NCBI GenBank assembly: GCA_017652345.1
Contig: JAGCBE010000205.1
Coordinates: 1-64,000, forward strand
Length of the DNA: 64,000 nt
Direction of reading: 5' to 3'
Source: Methanobrevibacter sp.
Lineage (GTDB): Archaea; Methanobacteriota; Methanobacteria; Methanobacteriales; Methanobacteriaceae
Shown here: piece by piece, positions 34,701 through 45,100 of the stretch
How positions within the stretch are numbered: position 1 is the stretch's first letter
Layout of the letters: every line of letters starts with the position of its first letter
Notes under the pieces: generated by a model
The model's database searches: none
What the model was told of the DNA's origin: nothing
Seen by the model: the letters and a program-made list of their open reading frames with translations, nothing else
Translations under genes and position numbers: made by a program

Positions 34701-37700
34701 TTGAACTTTAATAGATGGAATTTGATACATATTATGACCTCTAATATAATCTTCTTGAATCTTTTCTATATCATCAGCCAATATTTTACCAATATTACGA
34801 ACTTTTCCATCTAATTCTTGAACAATTCCTGTTCCATATATTCCGAAGTCATTATAAAGAACACTATTTGGAATCATTTTGCTAACACCATTTCTCTTAA
34901 GTTTATAACCTTCAACAGCAAATGCATATTTAATAACATCATAAGCAGTTAAAGCTACCAAAGGATTAGTACTAGAAAAGGCATTAACAAAAGCTTGATA
35001 TACATCTTCAACATTTACTAATGTATCAATAAATTCAATAGTTTGACCACTAGCTCCAGTTCTTCTAGCTGCACGCTCATTAAATAAATTTGTACGAATA
35101 TAATTAAATACACCGGCACTAGAAAAATGTCCTTGAATGTATGCAACTTTTTGAGCAGGAGTTAACTTTGCAAAAGCATTAACTTCATCTTGAGTAGGCT
35201 CATGTACATTAGCAACTTCAAGTTTTATTTCTGGAGAAGCACCATATCCAAATATACGACGACGTTCTTCATCAAACATTTGTTGCTGAGAAAGACTATT
35301 TTCATTCTCTAACGCAATAGGTACAAACCCAATATCCCCATTGACCGCGAAAGTAAGAGGACGCATAATACTTTGACAAGTATTATAAAGATGACCAATG
35401 ATGTATTTCTCAATGTCTTTATATTGTTTCTCTGTAAGTTTACCATTATCACTTAAAAGTCTTTCTATGCTACGAACAGCATTAATAAATTCAGGAGATT
35501 GTGTAGTAAACAAACTTCTATTAATTTTAATACTTGTAGCAGTAGCATATTTTAAGAAATTATAAAGAGAAGGATAAGCAGATTCTTTTCTAGGAGCTGT
35601 AATAAAATCATCAAGAGTTTTATCTACATCAGGATAAATAGCTTCAAGGAAATTTGTTCTTTTAACTTCAAGAGGAATAGGATTATCACTATTAAGTATA
35701 TCTTTTATGTCATCAAAGATTTTATTTGTTGCAAAGATTGTTTGTTTTGCACCAAACTTATCAGGATTACAAACTCTAGTAAGAGCAGTAATAGAATTTC
35801 CAAAATGACTAAGTTTAGAATATTGAAGTATAACTCCTAAATCAAAAAGAAGTTTATCCTTTCCCCTACGGGGGGTTAATATTTCATCTTGAAGTTGTTC
35901 TCCATCTATAGCAGTTTGAGCAATCTTATCATCATTAAGAGTTATTTCTGCATCTTTTCCAAATATTTTAGCAAAATCAGCACCAAATCTTTTTTGTAGA
36001 GCAGATATAACATCTAATATATTGGAAACTCCAGAAATATTCATTCCTAATTCTCTAGCTATATCACGAATAGCTTTGTTGATATAATTTCCTCTACTTT
36101 CTTGATAAATAGAATTAGTAGAATTATAAGCATCAACAATTCTACGAACACCGTCTTGCATCATAAATGCAACAGCAGTATCATAGTCAATACCTAAATC
36201 TGGGAATATTTTAAATACTGCAAAAGTAAGTTCATTTACATTTGGTACAGCACCTTCTTTGATAGCATCGAGAATATGAGCAGTAGTTTGAGAAGAATAA
36301 GCTGTTAAAATCTTACCTACAACATTTTTATTATCATTAGTCCAACCTAATCTATCATGTGTAATAACAATTTTATCATCACCTTGTTTTTCAACATTTT
36401 CTTTTCCAAATCTTTCAACAGCTTTGTTATAAGAAATCATATCAGTTGAATAAACAACTTTAACTTGATGCTGCTTAGAAATAGTAGGTCTAACAGTATT
36501 ACAAATAGAACAGAATGTATCACGAGTAACACTATAGCCTTTAAGTCTAGCACCACTCATGGCATCTTCTTGATATGCTGCTTGGTCTAAGAAATTATAA
36601 GCACTACGATTTTCTCTTTCTAATTTAGCTTTAGCACTCATATTTTTGATAATAGCATTAGTTATATCATCAAAATTAGAACGAGAAAGATTTTCTTCAA
36701 GAGCTTCATTACTGCCAAGAATATCAAGCATACATTGAAGAATTCCATTATTTCTAGAAGCACGAGAATTTAATTCATCAATATCTTCTTTAGAATATTC
36801 TTCAAAACTTTTAAGTCCTTTTTCTTCAGCAATATCTTCTAATACACCAAATAATGCTTCAGTAGAATATTGTTTTAATTCAGCAATAAACTTTTCTCTA
36901 TTGAAATAATTAGTATCTTCATCTTTATTTCTATTCTTTATTTCATTTATTACTGCTTCTCCTGCTTTTGCGTCTTCAAAAGCTTTAATTCTTTCTTCTT
37001 TAGTAAGATGTTTTAGAACATAGGATTTATATAATATTTCTAAATCATCTATTTTTTCTGTTTTTCTTATATGTCCTTCTTTGTCAATATAAGTTTCAAA
37101 CTGAATACCATATACAGAGTCAATATCAAAGTCAGAACCTGTTTGAGTAACCCAATCATTAGGAACAACTATTGTAGAGCCATAAGCATCATCAATAAAG
37201 CCTACAACTTTCATTCTACAAACAGATTGTTTACCTTCAGTAGGAATACGATAACCTATAATTTCATCAAGACCTGCATCTTGAAGTTCTTTAAGAAGTT
37301 CTTCTTTTGTCTTAAGAGTTTCATCTTCGTTAGTTCTCTTAAATCCAAAAGCAGAAGCAGGAAGCATTATTTCTACATAAGGAACATACTTTCCATTTTC
37401 ATCTTGATGATATTTTAATTCTTTAGAATAAGAAACTTGTTCTTTAGACGAAGCAAGAGCTTTAAATCCTACATTAGTAATCTGAGCAGCATGGAAACCT
37501 GGAAGTTTTTGTCTTGTAATTCTACTATTAAACAAACTTTGAGCAATACTTTCAAGTTTTTGAGAAACCATACTCATATAGTTTGGCATAATAGTATTAA
37601 AACCATTTTCTGCCATCCTAGTTGCATCAAGAGTTACATAATCAAGCATATTGCTATCAAGACCTAAACGCATACATTCTTCTTTAAGTCTTTGACAAAA

Positions 37701-40700
37701 TAACTCAACATTTAAACCTTTAATAGTTTTATTTCCATCTGCATCTTCTTCAAGAACTAAATTACCATTTTCATCAACTTCAAGATTCAATTCTTGCATA
37801 AGATTTTGGAAACTATCTCTGATATTTGCAGAATAAAGTCTAAAGAATCTTTGTTTAGTTTCCCAAAGTTTACTATCAGGAGTACTATTATCAAGTATTT
37901 TCTTCATTATTTGAATACCAGCTTTATTCTCAGTATTAACATGTTGGGGAGTTTCTTGCTGAGTATACAAATAATTGTAACTAAATAATTCAGAAGCAGC
38001 AGTAGCTTTTTTACCAAAACTACTTATACCCTTGCCATTTACTTCATCAATAATGTCTTGTTTAACTTCTCCTGTTTTAGCATCAAATATTTCAAGAATA
38101 TCAGTTTTACCTGCCTTAGTTGTTTCTACAGTATTAAGTTGGTCGATGTCATACTTATTCATTATAGCAGCCACAGCTTCAAGTTCTGTACCTTTAATAA
38201 GTTGAGGAATAAGTACAAATTCAGCATTCTTAATTTGACGAGGAACTAAAACTCCAGCATTCTTATCATAATATTGGTCATAATAGAAGTTCTTTTGAAC
38301 TTGAACAAACTCTGAAAGTTCTTCAGCATTAAGTTCTTCTTCATTAAGAATTTTATCTATAAGAGGTTTATATCTCATAAGTTGACCACGAGCAGCAATT
38401 CGTCTAATCCATTCATCAAAAGTAATATAAGACTGAGCATCATTAACTTTTGTTCCTTGAGTATAACCTGCAAGTAATCCATCTGCATCTTCTTCAGATA
38501 ATTTACAATCTTTAATAAGTTTATTTCTTAAAGTTTTAATAGCTGATTCATTTGTCATAATTGTATTGACAACAGTTACAGCACTAAACTTATTATATTG
38601 TTTTACTTTATATCCATTAGCAAACACAGTGCCAGTAAGAATACTTCTTGTAACTTCAGTTTTATCAGCTCCAAGATTAGCATTGTATTCTACAAGACCA
38701 TAAGGTACACCACTACCTTGTACTTCTTTAGCACGCTTTAAGAAATCTCTACTAGTACCATAAAACTTTGTATCACCTTCAAACAAGTCATTGAAGTTGA
38801 TATACATCATGTGATAGTTTAATAAAAATTCGGCAGCAGTATTATGAGTTAATTCAGTACCTTTTAAAGAACCTTCAACATTAGATAATCTATTGAAACC
38901 TTGTTCTATATAATTAACAATAAATTCTTCAATTTTGTTGTCAACCGCTTCTTGTTGAGTATCAGTAAGATTTACTCTTTTTACGCTACCATCTGCATTT
39001 TTAGTAAAATGCAAATAAGTATTATCATCCCCCCCGTAGAGGAGAGAAAATACTTCTTCTAGTAACTCTTCTCCATAATTTCTTACTTCATTATCATTTT
39101 TATCAAATATAACAAATCTATCACTATGGAAAACATTACCAACTAATGTTTCTTTACCTTCTTTCTTTTCAACAATTTTTCCTTTTTTATGATGATAATT
39201 TTCATAGGCTCCAGATACTTCTCTTCCATTTTTAGAAACACCATCTTTCCATTTAATAGCCTTTTCTTCTACACCAAGCATTTTGGCTTCGTTTTCAGAA
39301 TATCTTTGAACAAGACCATCATCATTAGTTACAAAAAATTTATTTATACCAACAGCAGCATCAAGAAGTTCTTGTTTGAAAGCATTTCTAAATTGTTTAA
39401 AAAGAGAATGATTTCTATTTATTGCATATTTAATAATACCTTGTCTTTCTAGAGTTCTATCAGTATATCTATCGAAGGCGTCAGATAATTCAGAAGAGAA
39501 ATTATTTCCAATAACGCCTAAGAAAGTACCATTAACAATTCTTCCATTTTCGACAGTACCTCTTATAAGATAAACATCTCGGTTATCTTCAGCATTATCA
39601 GATTTATACTTAAACTTAACAGTTATTTCTTCACCTTCTTTATAATTTTTATTTCCTTTTACAAAGTCAGGAAGTTTAACAGATACTTCTCCAGCATCTG
39701 ATGTCATATGACGAATAGCTTGATCACTATAATAAATATCAAATGGTTTATCATTTACTCCCCAGTCTATTGCGTCTTCAACAAGACCTTTTTCTGTAAC
39801 CTTTTTACGAATAGCAGATTTAGCAGCAGTTACTTCAGATTGATTAGCAATACTGAATAATCCTGCTATTGAATATCTTGGAGCTTTAATTGAAAAATTT
39901 CTTGGAGCATCAGAAGGAACTCGCATAAAATAGTTAGCAGTGGTTTTATCTTCTGCGTTAAAGAAATTAATAAAACCTGTACCAATATAATCACCTTGAC
40001 TCATTTGATTATAAGCTACATTGGTATCAGTATCTAAATTAGAAGCTCCATTGAAAAGATTAATCTTGAGAAGGTCTTTAGCATATTCTGTTTGAACTAG
40101 TTCTCCATCATCATTATATCTAAACAAACCTTTATTAACAACAACACCATCTTCAACATGTTCAATCATTATTCTACTGAAATCATATTGATGAGAGTTT
40201 GCTCTATATTTACCATAATTTGCAAGAGATGTATCATTTTGTAAAGTTTTGAGAATATTGGTAATATAGCTATTATTTATAACATCAGAAGATTGATTAC
40301 CATGTATAGTTCTAGAATTATTTTCTACTCTAACTAAACTATAATCAACTAAAGCTTTAGCTAATTCTAAAGCTGTGCCTTTTTGTTCTTTTGTTATATA
40401 AGGTTTGGCATATAATGGAGCTAAATCAATAAACGCAGAAGCAGGAACATAAGCATTTGTTTCTAATTGTTTTCTTTCTAAACTTCTATTATGATTATAA
40501 GCTTCATTTATATCTAATTGTCTATTTTCATATTCTATTTTAGTTCCTTCAGAATATTTTATAGTATTTTCTAAAATAGTTATAAGATTTCCAAAGTTTT
40601 TATCAACATCTACAGTAATGCCATTTTCCTTATGATTATTAATATAATTTTCTACAGCATAATCAGAAATAGTAGGATAATATCTTCTAAGTTGTTTAGC

Positions 40701-42149
40701 AAGTTCAGCAATAGCAGCTTTTCTAAATTTATTATCAAGAGATTTAAGAATTTCTTGTTTAGTAGTTTTTAATCTATCTCTTAAATTAGCAAGTTCATCT
40801 GTAGCAAAATCTAAATCAGTATCAATAGCTGTAGTTTTGACAGAATTCATAAACTCAAAACCTAACGCTTCAAGTTTATTACTACGATTATTACTTATTC
40901 TAGTTCTTGTTATCGAACCCTTTACAGTAGTTTCAACTTTGGAAATAATTGTTTTACCAAAAGTAGTATAAAACTGATAAGCAATATCACTATCAGCTTC
41001 AAGGTCTTTAGCCAACTGATGAAAAGCAGCAAATCCAGGAATATTATTAGCAATAGCTTTAATAGATTCTATCATAGAATCTACATTGTCATAGTTGCCA
41101 TAATGATAAAGTATTGTTACACATTCATCAGTGTTCATTGTGTCAGCAATACCAAGAGGATTATTTAAATCCAAATCTGGTTGATTTTTATCTAGACCAA
41201 CACCACTATTTAATTTCTTAAGACTACTTAAATATGCTCTAATACCACCATCAACATGCATCATAGCACTAGTATATGTACCAGTATGGTCATACATTGA
41301 AATAGTAGTATTCAGAAAATCTTCATTATCTTCATCAGCCTCATTTTCAGGATTATTTTCTCCTTCTGCATCAGGCTGATTATTGTCATCAAACTCATCA
41401 TCTTTATTAAATATTTTATAAAGTCTACTATCTCTAGACACTTCTTCTACAAATGAAGCAGGAGAAGTTTGAAATTCATAAACTACTGCAATAAGATTAG
41501 AATTTTCTACAGAAATATTTTTACCCCCTAAAGCATCTTCTACATACTTTCTATTACCATCTTCTATAATATCCAAAATATTATCTATGTCATCATCTGA
41601 TGGATTGCTTATACCTTGTGCTTTAAGTATTCTTATAGCTAATTCTTCTCTAAGTTTATCAAAGGCAATATTAAAATAAAAAGTTTTAGCACCTTGTTCT
41701 TTTATTGCATCTTGTATATCTTTATATACTTGAGGGTCTTTTATAAGTATATATCTATTCTTTTTATAAGCATCTAATACATAATTTGCTGTAATTCTTT
41801 TACAAAAATCTCTAGAAGACGGAGAAGTATAACCATATGTGGAAAGTATTTGAGCGGTTGCTCCATCTCTATAAGTACTTTCAACATCTCCTTTTATTTC
41901 TTTAAAATATCTAATAATTCTATCTCTCATTTGAGAACCAGTACCAGCATTAAAATTAGGTTCATTTTTAAAACGCTGTTTCCACCATTCTACAAAATGA
42001 GCAGAAGGAACAAGACTGCCATCAGCAGCTTGTTCCTTTACTACAGAATTAATATACGTTAAAAATTGTTCACTATTTTCACCACAATAATCTTTAAGAG
42101 CTTGTAGTGCTTTAGACTTTGAAATGTCTACAGAAAAAATACAATCCAT
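28755..42149 (-). CDS. Giant virion RNA polymerase (4464 aa)
   Basis: It contains DFDID at residues 1673-1677, in DWVTQTGSDFDIDSVYG, the metal-binding DxDxD of the crAss-like virion RNA polymerase family (related to YonO and eukaryotic RNA-interference polymerases). Other family-like blocks are RASRNNGILQ near 1870 and a QQETPQHVNTENKAG segment upstream. It is presumably carried in the virion and injected to transcribe early genes. At 4464 residues it is about twice the phi14:2 gp66 enzyme as I recall it, so other domains are fused on. The C-terminus has a hydrophobic helix (CGVLSALFMAIALRAMM). Four TACG elements (copies 9-12) lie in frame. Confidence 0.85.
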   Translation of the reverse strand: MDCIFSVDISKSKALQALKDYCGENSEQFLTYINSVVKEQAADGSLVPSAHFVEWWKQRFKNEPNFNAGTGSQMRDRIIRYFKEIKGDVESTYRDGATAQILSTYGYTSPSSRDFCKRITANYVLDAYKKNRYILIKDPQVYKDIQDAIKEQGAKTFYFNIAFDKLREELAIRILKAQGISNPSDDDIDNILDIIEDGNRKYVEDALGGKNISVENSNLIAVVYEFQTSPASFVEEVSRDSRLYKIFNKDDEFDDNNQPDAEGENNPENEADEDNEDFLNTTISMYDHTGTYTSAMMHVDGGIRAYLSSLKKLNSGVGLDKNQPDLDLNNPLGIADTMNTDECVTILYHYGNYDNVDSMIESIKAIANNIPGFAAFHQLAKDLEADSDIAYQFYTTFGKTIISKVETTVKGSITRTRISNNRSNKLEALGFEFMNSVKTTAIDTDLDFATDELANLRDRLKTTKQEILKSLDNKFRKAAIAELAKQLRRYYPTISDYAVENYINNHKENGITVDVDKNFGNLITILENTIKYSEGTKIEYENRQLDINEAYNHNRSLERKQLETNAYVPASAFIDLAPLYAKPYITKEQKGTALELAKALVDYSLVRVENNSRTIHGNQSSDVINNSYITNILKTLQNDTSLANYGKYRANSHQYDFSRIMIEHVEDGVVVNKGLFRYNDDGELVQTEYAKDLLKINLFNGASNLDTDTNVAYNQMSQGDYIGTGFINFFNAEDKTTANYFMRVPSDAPRNFSIKAPRYSIAGLFSIANQSEVTAAKSAIRKKVTEKGLVEDAIDWGVNDKPFDIYYSDQAIRHMTSDAGEVSVKLPDFVKGNKNYKEGEEITVKFKYKSDNAEDNRDVYLIRGTVENGRIVNGTFLGVIGNNFSSELSDAFDRYTDRTLERQGIIKYAINRNHSLFKQFRNAFKQELLDAAVGINKFFVTNDDGLVQRYSENEAKMLGVEEKAIKWKDGVSKNGREVSGAYENYHHKKGKIVEKKEGKETLVGNVFHSDRFVIFDKNDNEVRNYGEELLEEVFSLLYGGDDNTYLHFTKNADGSVKRVNLTDTQQEAVDNKIEEFIVNYIEQGFNRLSNVEGSLKGTELTHNTAAEFLLNYHMMYINFNDLFEGDTKFYGTSRDFLKRAKEVQGSGVPYGLVEYNANLGADKTEVTRSILTGTVFANGYKVKQYNKFSAVTVVNTIMTNESAIKTLRNKLIKDCKLSEEDADGLLAGYTQGTKVNDAQSYITFDEWIRRIAARGQLMRYKPLIDKILNEEELNAEELSEFVQVQKNFYYDQYYDKNAGVLVPRQIKNAEFVLIPQLIKGTELEAVAAIMNKYDIDQLNTVETTKAGKTDILEIFDAKTGEVKQDIIDEVNGKGISSFGKKATAASELFSYNYLYTQQETPQHVNTENKAGIQIMKKILDNSTPDSKLWETKQRFFRLYSANIRDSFQNLMQELNLEVDENGNLVLEEDADGNKTIKGLNVELFCQRLKEECMRLGLDSNMLDYVTLDATRMAENGFNTIMPNYMSMVSQKLESIAQSLFNSRITRQKLPGFHAAQITNVGFKALASSKEQVSYSKELKYHQDENGKYVPYVEIMLPASAFGFKRTNEDETLKTKEELLKELQDAGLDEIIGYRIPTEGKQSVCRMKVVGFIDDAYGSTIVVPNDWVTQTGSDFDIDSVYGIQFETYIDKEGHIRKTEKIDDLEILYKSYVLKHLTKEERIKAFEDAKAGEAVINEIKNRNKDEDTNYFNREKFIAELKQYSTEALFGVLEDIAEEKGLKSFEEYSKEDIDELNSRASRNNGILQCMLDILGSNEALEENLSRSNFDDITNAIIKNMSAKAKLERENRSAYNFLDQAAYQEDAMSGARLKGYSVTRDTFCSICNTVRPTISKQHQVKVVYSTDMISYNKAVERFGKENVEKQGDDKIVITHDRLGWTNDNKNVVGKILTAYSSQTTAHILDAIKEGAVPNVNELTFAVFKIFPDLGIDYDTAVAFMMQDGVRRIVDAYNSTNSIYQESRGNYINKAIRDIARELGMNISGVSNILDVISALQKRFGADFAKIFGKDAEITLNDDKIAQTAIDGEQLQDEILTPRRGKDKLLFDLGVILQYSKLSHFGNSITALTRVCNPDKFGAKQTIFATNKIFDDIKDILNSDNPIPLEVKRTNFLEAIYPDVDKTLDDFITAPRKESAYPSLYNFLKYATATSIKINRSLFTTQSPEFINAVRSIERLLSDNGKLTEKQYKDIEKYIIGHLYNTCQSIMRPLTFAVNGDIGFVPIALENENSLSQQQMFDEERRRIFGYGASPEIKLEVANVHEPTQDEVNAFAKLTPAQKVAYIQGHFSSAGVFNYIRTNLFNERAARRTGASGQTIEFIDTLVNVEDVYQAFVNAFSSTNPLVALTAYDVIKYAFAVEGYKLKRNGVSKMIPNSVLYNDFGIYGTGIVQELDGKVRNIGKILADDIEKIQEDYIRGHNMYQIPSIKVQKPKGKGYELVSRSNGIIQLGKDDDSIAIAEKYRIVYRRGQNEAPTANAYVRLTFGKRTALYKIDERNNSYYLYPLNNLEENEHGEFSSNVGNNVYPKEDYYLRIINEYESQFYDFDASKFREIADKYDVEEFKAPKEEKVKISHAAKEFSLEHPADNMIGAVDKLKKDVQRHFGDEELNNPLYIINAGLHNAITHPGYANGTTKLFTINKGTANERVVRLNVYGLEYSILERLANRYLDKNTGKQISKGDEKYTNIIKFFRDNGIVNISKNHPTVFVVRPAAIEDDGLRRSSLVETGTTAYKAINRRLSSVEDEAAINANQRLRDKGITTDKNSVANHIDEVIRTTAEYVATVTEKTVNGLKYFAEDPNGNGYLSVTDPGVIDLIKNDPALIRKFLKIILDAEAIVSNFKTINELDIKSQDPELQRYLNKIKECVNDLQNNALIRGAKELFANNYLAKLSSDPLIQQDILNILDGYHSTNSFTAWVNDLQETTNPFIQVLSKQVIADIRAKEFEAVRRVRAWQSFVKGIKAKAAAAGKTINWDNIIDEDGRFIQEYTQSLVDDMNQMRDAIASAKATYGEGSIEHLEAQLKYNKWKLEHINQELEDDYYRKRIELDEAMLHGVRTSYIDERTGMVVESEELSGGYPIVFTEYKKLEARRRDILSHVVNGVLDDYWKQQLDEVNSKINDLTNQLYHDPVTGDLISRTEYDKYLNPVSGTEEEKRQKLLYSAASQRAIAKYIKDVRELNTEYYGYDVEFGFEEELQRNLHIVESYEKRDANGNISTPMNLLMENDEYVRAKEWLASNARFVVSLADDSELARKLNEAYNVLRRSDNTKENSYGLVIARKAKDRNAYDNRGVIDGTKFTDDDIKAIKADQQAAYSFREDAPFSDKGLISNASPTGEIYTSEFYKGMTSNGTSNPEWIKKVHEINELLAPYYDNGTKTIRFDLIPNTDEGRAVYTKLEQLYKDLAEIKKTVDGDNGKEIAQFIEKNVDFNIDKDEFNKQKSLAEEKGKLYYSFWVKANMEIVDDEAVPNHYIYGYTTPKAEIKEKYLDKKKTEALQLINKIYTTVPTEYYYQKVQEVKQQGKEAYDKWYHENHIYNPYTHTYEPLRCWTKRTFRDTSSAVGKWEAAMSKRTRKAKQEYINPNYKPEVGNALNYKKGSGYDNSRINDANEFENELKLEMQKLLSDLVKTKFGRRFIDKGYLPVRRKAEEHDAKFWGKELLKTIGWVEGHSGEEPFYEDLDYARDKTISMPMLSLIGQKTLESLNIKEPKREEYNTDAEYAAAVDKYNKDVAELKENNMKAHQDAIDRNWEEVIKDFILQASHFNAVQDNKYMLFYGKSMLENMGVYQRRYGFFGDYKKDYINSDDTTTEYIKRKDENLLKQYENWIRRIVYDQWKESNGMFTKWASRLQSITSAQYMMMNIRGGIANVTLGETNILAEAFAKEYFGTKDWLAGKSYWMAGIPSYFANAHKPISTSVADAIIKFFNVVDFDELTGKSRIIENPVSEGMRRFTGAMYSPQNIGENFMQNGAMFSMMMSHRLYEIEDPETHEKTIVFKNEHEAMRDAEIQALRDVIKDSPLEERFNDFIKNIKEDANKMKDYAWRRKDFITQFAKQYLTKAQQQEYVTKRKARQVEYKQEFYNDEAHPRLIDQFALGDDQQLSFKKDSKLAEYDIPNQNGEPSEAYKLLANFRGRVISVNKKIHGIYDRLGQAQLEKLWYGSLVMQYHKHMYTGILKRWRREGSYNEERGTIEKGCYIALMDFLATPWQQYKEKLGMNDAQVETMEGTQNLLGEIVDFVTNIQLNWNLLPEHERANIRRCLGDVCGVLSALFMAIALRAMMDDDDEDSILFNLGLYEADRLASESFQFNPLGMYSEAKKLWSTPIAAQSGLQDIIQSCGLLSKMIIEGEDFDPYYHSGRFAGEHKLSVYVQRRIPIWRGIKTGFIDIVDSNSYYKMGDNMLGILPVNHWSNLIKGVEDK
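29947..29962 (+). repeat. TACG hairpin element, copy 9 (degenerate)
   Basis: TCCTCTAAGGGGGAAT in the polymerase gene; the loop is TAAG instead of TACG. Opposite sense to the gene. Encodes S-P-L-E-E-R. Confidence 0.6.
31991..32008 (-). repeat. TACG hairpin element, copy 10
   Basis: TCTCCCCCGTAGGAGAAG in the polymerase gene. Same sense as the gene. Encodes S-P-T-G-E-I. Confidence 0.8.
35869..35887 (+). repeat. TACG hairpin element, copy 11
   Basis: CCTTTCCCCTACGGGGGGT in the polymerase gene; CCCC-TACG-GGGG is a perfect hairpin. Opposite sense. Encodes L-T-P-R-R-G-K. Confidence 0.85.
39028..39046 (-). repeat. TACG hairpin element, copy 12
   Basis: TCCCCCCCGTAGAGGAGAG in the polymerase gene. 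Same sense as the gene. Encodes L-L-Y-G-G-D. Confidence 0.8.
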
Positions 42150-42167
42150 AATACTTATAATTTATAA

Positions 42168-45100
42168 TCATCTACAACTTGTTTGAATTTCACCTTTATC
42201 TAGTTTATCTATAACTTCAGCTTGTTGATTAAAAGGTAATTTATTAATAAAAGAACTAGTATTTGCAAAGGTATTTGATTGACTTTCTTGAATAGAACTA
42301 TACAATTTAGAGAAATTACTCCTTCTTCTTCTATTTTCTTTCTTTTCTTCAGTAGGTGTTTCTTTTATTTCTTCTTCTTGTTCTATTTTTTTCTCAGTAA
42401 CAGGTTCATCAAAATTAAATTCTAGTTGAGTAGCAGTTTGTGTACCAGTAGTAATATCTTCTCCAGTTTTAGTTTCTTCAAAGAAATTTCTAAGAACATT
42501 AAATTCTTTTTCATAAAGACTACCTTCTTTTATATTCCAACCGAATATATTAGCAAGGCGTTCCATAATCTTTTGAAGAAGACTCTTTTTAATAGGTTTA
42601 TTATCTACTATTTCTTCTACTTGAATACTATTTAATTCTTCAGCAAGTTCTTTAGAAGTTAAAGTTTCAACTAAGAACTCTTCAAAACCTTCTTCATTGA
42701 GTTTACCATCAGTCCGATATCTAGCTTCTTGTTCAGCAGTATCATTAAACTTGTACTTATTAAGATTTTCATTTGTACTTTTAGCAACAAATTCATTGAA
42801 TATATCTCTTATTTGTTCAATATATTTTTCGTTTCCGTTACTGTGTAGTATTAAATGTAATCTTTCATGAACAAGTTTTCTAACAGCTTCTTCTCTTTGA
42901 GCAATAGTTCCATTAAGAAGATTAAACCATTCTCTGCCAACAACAACTTGTCCTGGTTGAATTATTATACTAGAACCATTTCCTAGAGGAATTGCTTTAT
43001 TTCTAATATTTGTTATAGCATTATATCCAATATTTTCATCTACAAAGATAAGATTTTGCGGGAATAAATCCAAAATTTTATTGTTAATTTTAAGATTTTT
43101 AACCTTATTCCCAAGAATAAGTTTAGCAATTCTTCTACCTGTAGTAGTACTATTTTTACTATTAGCAAGAATATCTAAAACTTTAGCAACAGTGGTTTGT
43201 GTAGCAGAAGGAGGTTCATTATTACCTTCCTCTACGAGGGTGGATGTGTCAACTTTTAGTTTTACTTTCAATACTTGATTAGCAGCTTGATTACCGACAC
43301 TAGCACCTTTTCTATAATTAGTTCCGTCAGGAGCAGGTCTAGTTGTTAAAGATATTAAATTATTATCAATAACAAAACTATTAAAAGAATCAAAAGTAAA
43401 TTTTCCTTGATTGGGAATTTCTATAATAAATTCTCCAGTATCTTTATCTCTATATGCTAAACTATTAAATTGTAATGATGTATTATTGTCTGAATTGATA
43501 AAATTAAAGCCTATATTAAATACAGCCCGTTTTTTAATAAAATCTTCTAAAGCATTAATTGATTCCTTTGTATTATCAGAAATATGAGTTCCATCAACAA
43601 AAGCTGTTAATCCAGACCTTTTATAAATCTTACCATCTTTTCTACCTTTATTTGTTATAGTTACAATATGTTTTACTACTGAACCATCTTTATTTCTTTT
43701 CTTATAAACAATACTAAAACCTAATTTTTCTCCAGTAGCTCTATCTCTATAAATAGAAATTCCTTCTCCTAGAACTCTAAATAAAGGAGTATTTGCATTA
43801 CGAGGTTTATTTAGTAAATAAGTAATAAATTTTTCTAAATTATCATATATTTCGTCTACTGTTCCTTCTTCTCCAATTCTATCTATTTCAGCAAAGACAG
43901 CAGCAACTATCTCTTTTATTTTTGGAGTAAATTGACTAGATGAAATAGGTTGAGGAAAAGCGTGAACATATCCGTGATTTCCACTTCTAGAAGGAATTAC
44001 AACTATACTATTTCCATATCCAATACCACCAGCAATACCTATATAATCTAAAGATATTTGACCATTTATTCCTTTTCCTGCAACAGATAATTTACCTATT
44101 TTTTCTGCAGCAGCTATTTTAATTTGTCCTTTATGTTTTTCACCTATTGCATCAAATACTGGTATAGCATCTTTTTCATCGTCAATTCTAATAAGTTCTC
44201 CTTCACTTATTTTTCCAACTATAACTTCTCCGTTATCTTTTGCAGCAAGAGCCTCAGCCATATCAAAACTTGGAGCAACTTCATCATCAAACCATTTGTC
44301 TACACTAAGTTCTCTAAGTTCAGTAGTTTCTTCTTTAGTAAGACCATTAGCTTGACGAGTATATCCCCAAAGTTTAGCAAGACCATTTAATAATATATAA
44401 GATTCAGCAGTATCTGAAACAAATCCTGCTTTTTTGGCTTTAAGAAATTCTTTATTCTTTAAAAGTTGTTTTGCAAGATTGTTTAAATCTGATTGTTCAA
44501 GTTTATCAAAAGCAGCCTGAATAACAATATCGTTTAATTCTTGAATGTCAACGTTATTATCAGGATTTAAAATCCATTTTTTAAACAAATCTTTGAGAGC
44601 ACTTACTTTAGTTCCTTTAACATCAAGAATATCAGTTTTCCAACCGTCATTATATTGCCAATGTTCTCCTTTACTACCTATTTTAGGAATAGGTAAAGAA
44701 CCAATCATAACATCATTTACTGTAAATCGTATACCCGAAGGAGTAGTAGTAAATGCTATTTTATCTCCTAAATTAAGATTATTAACAACATCTAAAACTT
44801 TCTTTAAATCATCACCAACAAGAGTTGAAACAAAGCCTTCAAAGTTTATGCCATAAAGTCCATTTCTAGTACTTAATTGATTTATTCTTGTACGAGCAGA
44901 TTGATTAGCTTTATTTATAGCATCTGATAAATTTCCATCAATAACAATATATTTATCAGAAGAATTCATATATTCAACAAGATTATTAAATAATAGTTGA
45001 GCAGTAGTTTGAGTTTCAGTTGCATTATTACAATAACGAAGTAAATCTTCTACTCTAACATAATATTTACCATCACTCTTGTCAGCAGCAACATCTTTTA

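Noticed and set aside
30075..42062. Many + strand open frames within the giant polymerase and zincin genes
   Set aside because: Antisense shadows of long, continuous - strand genes.
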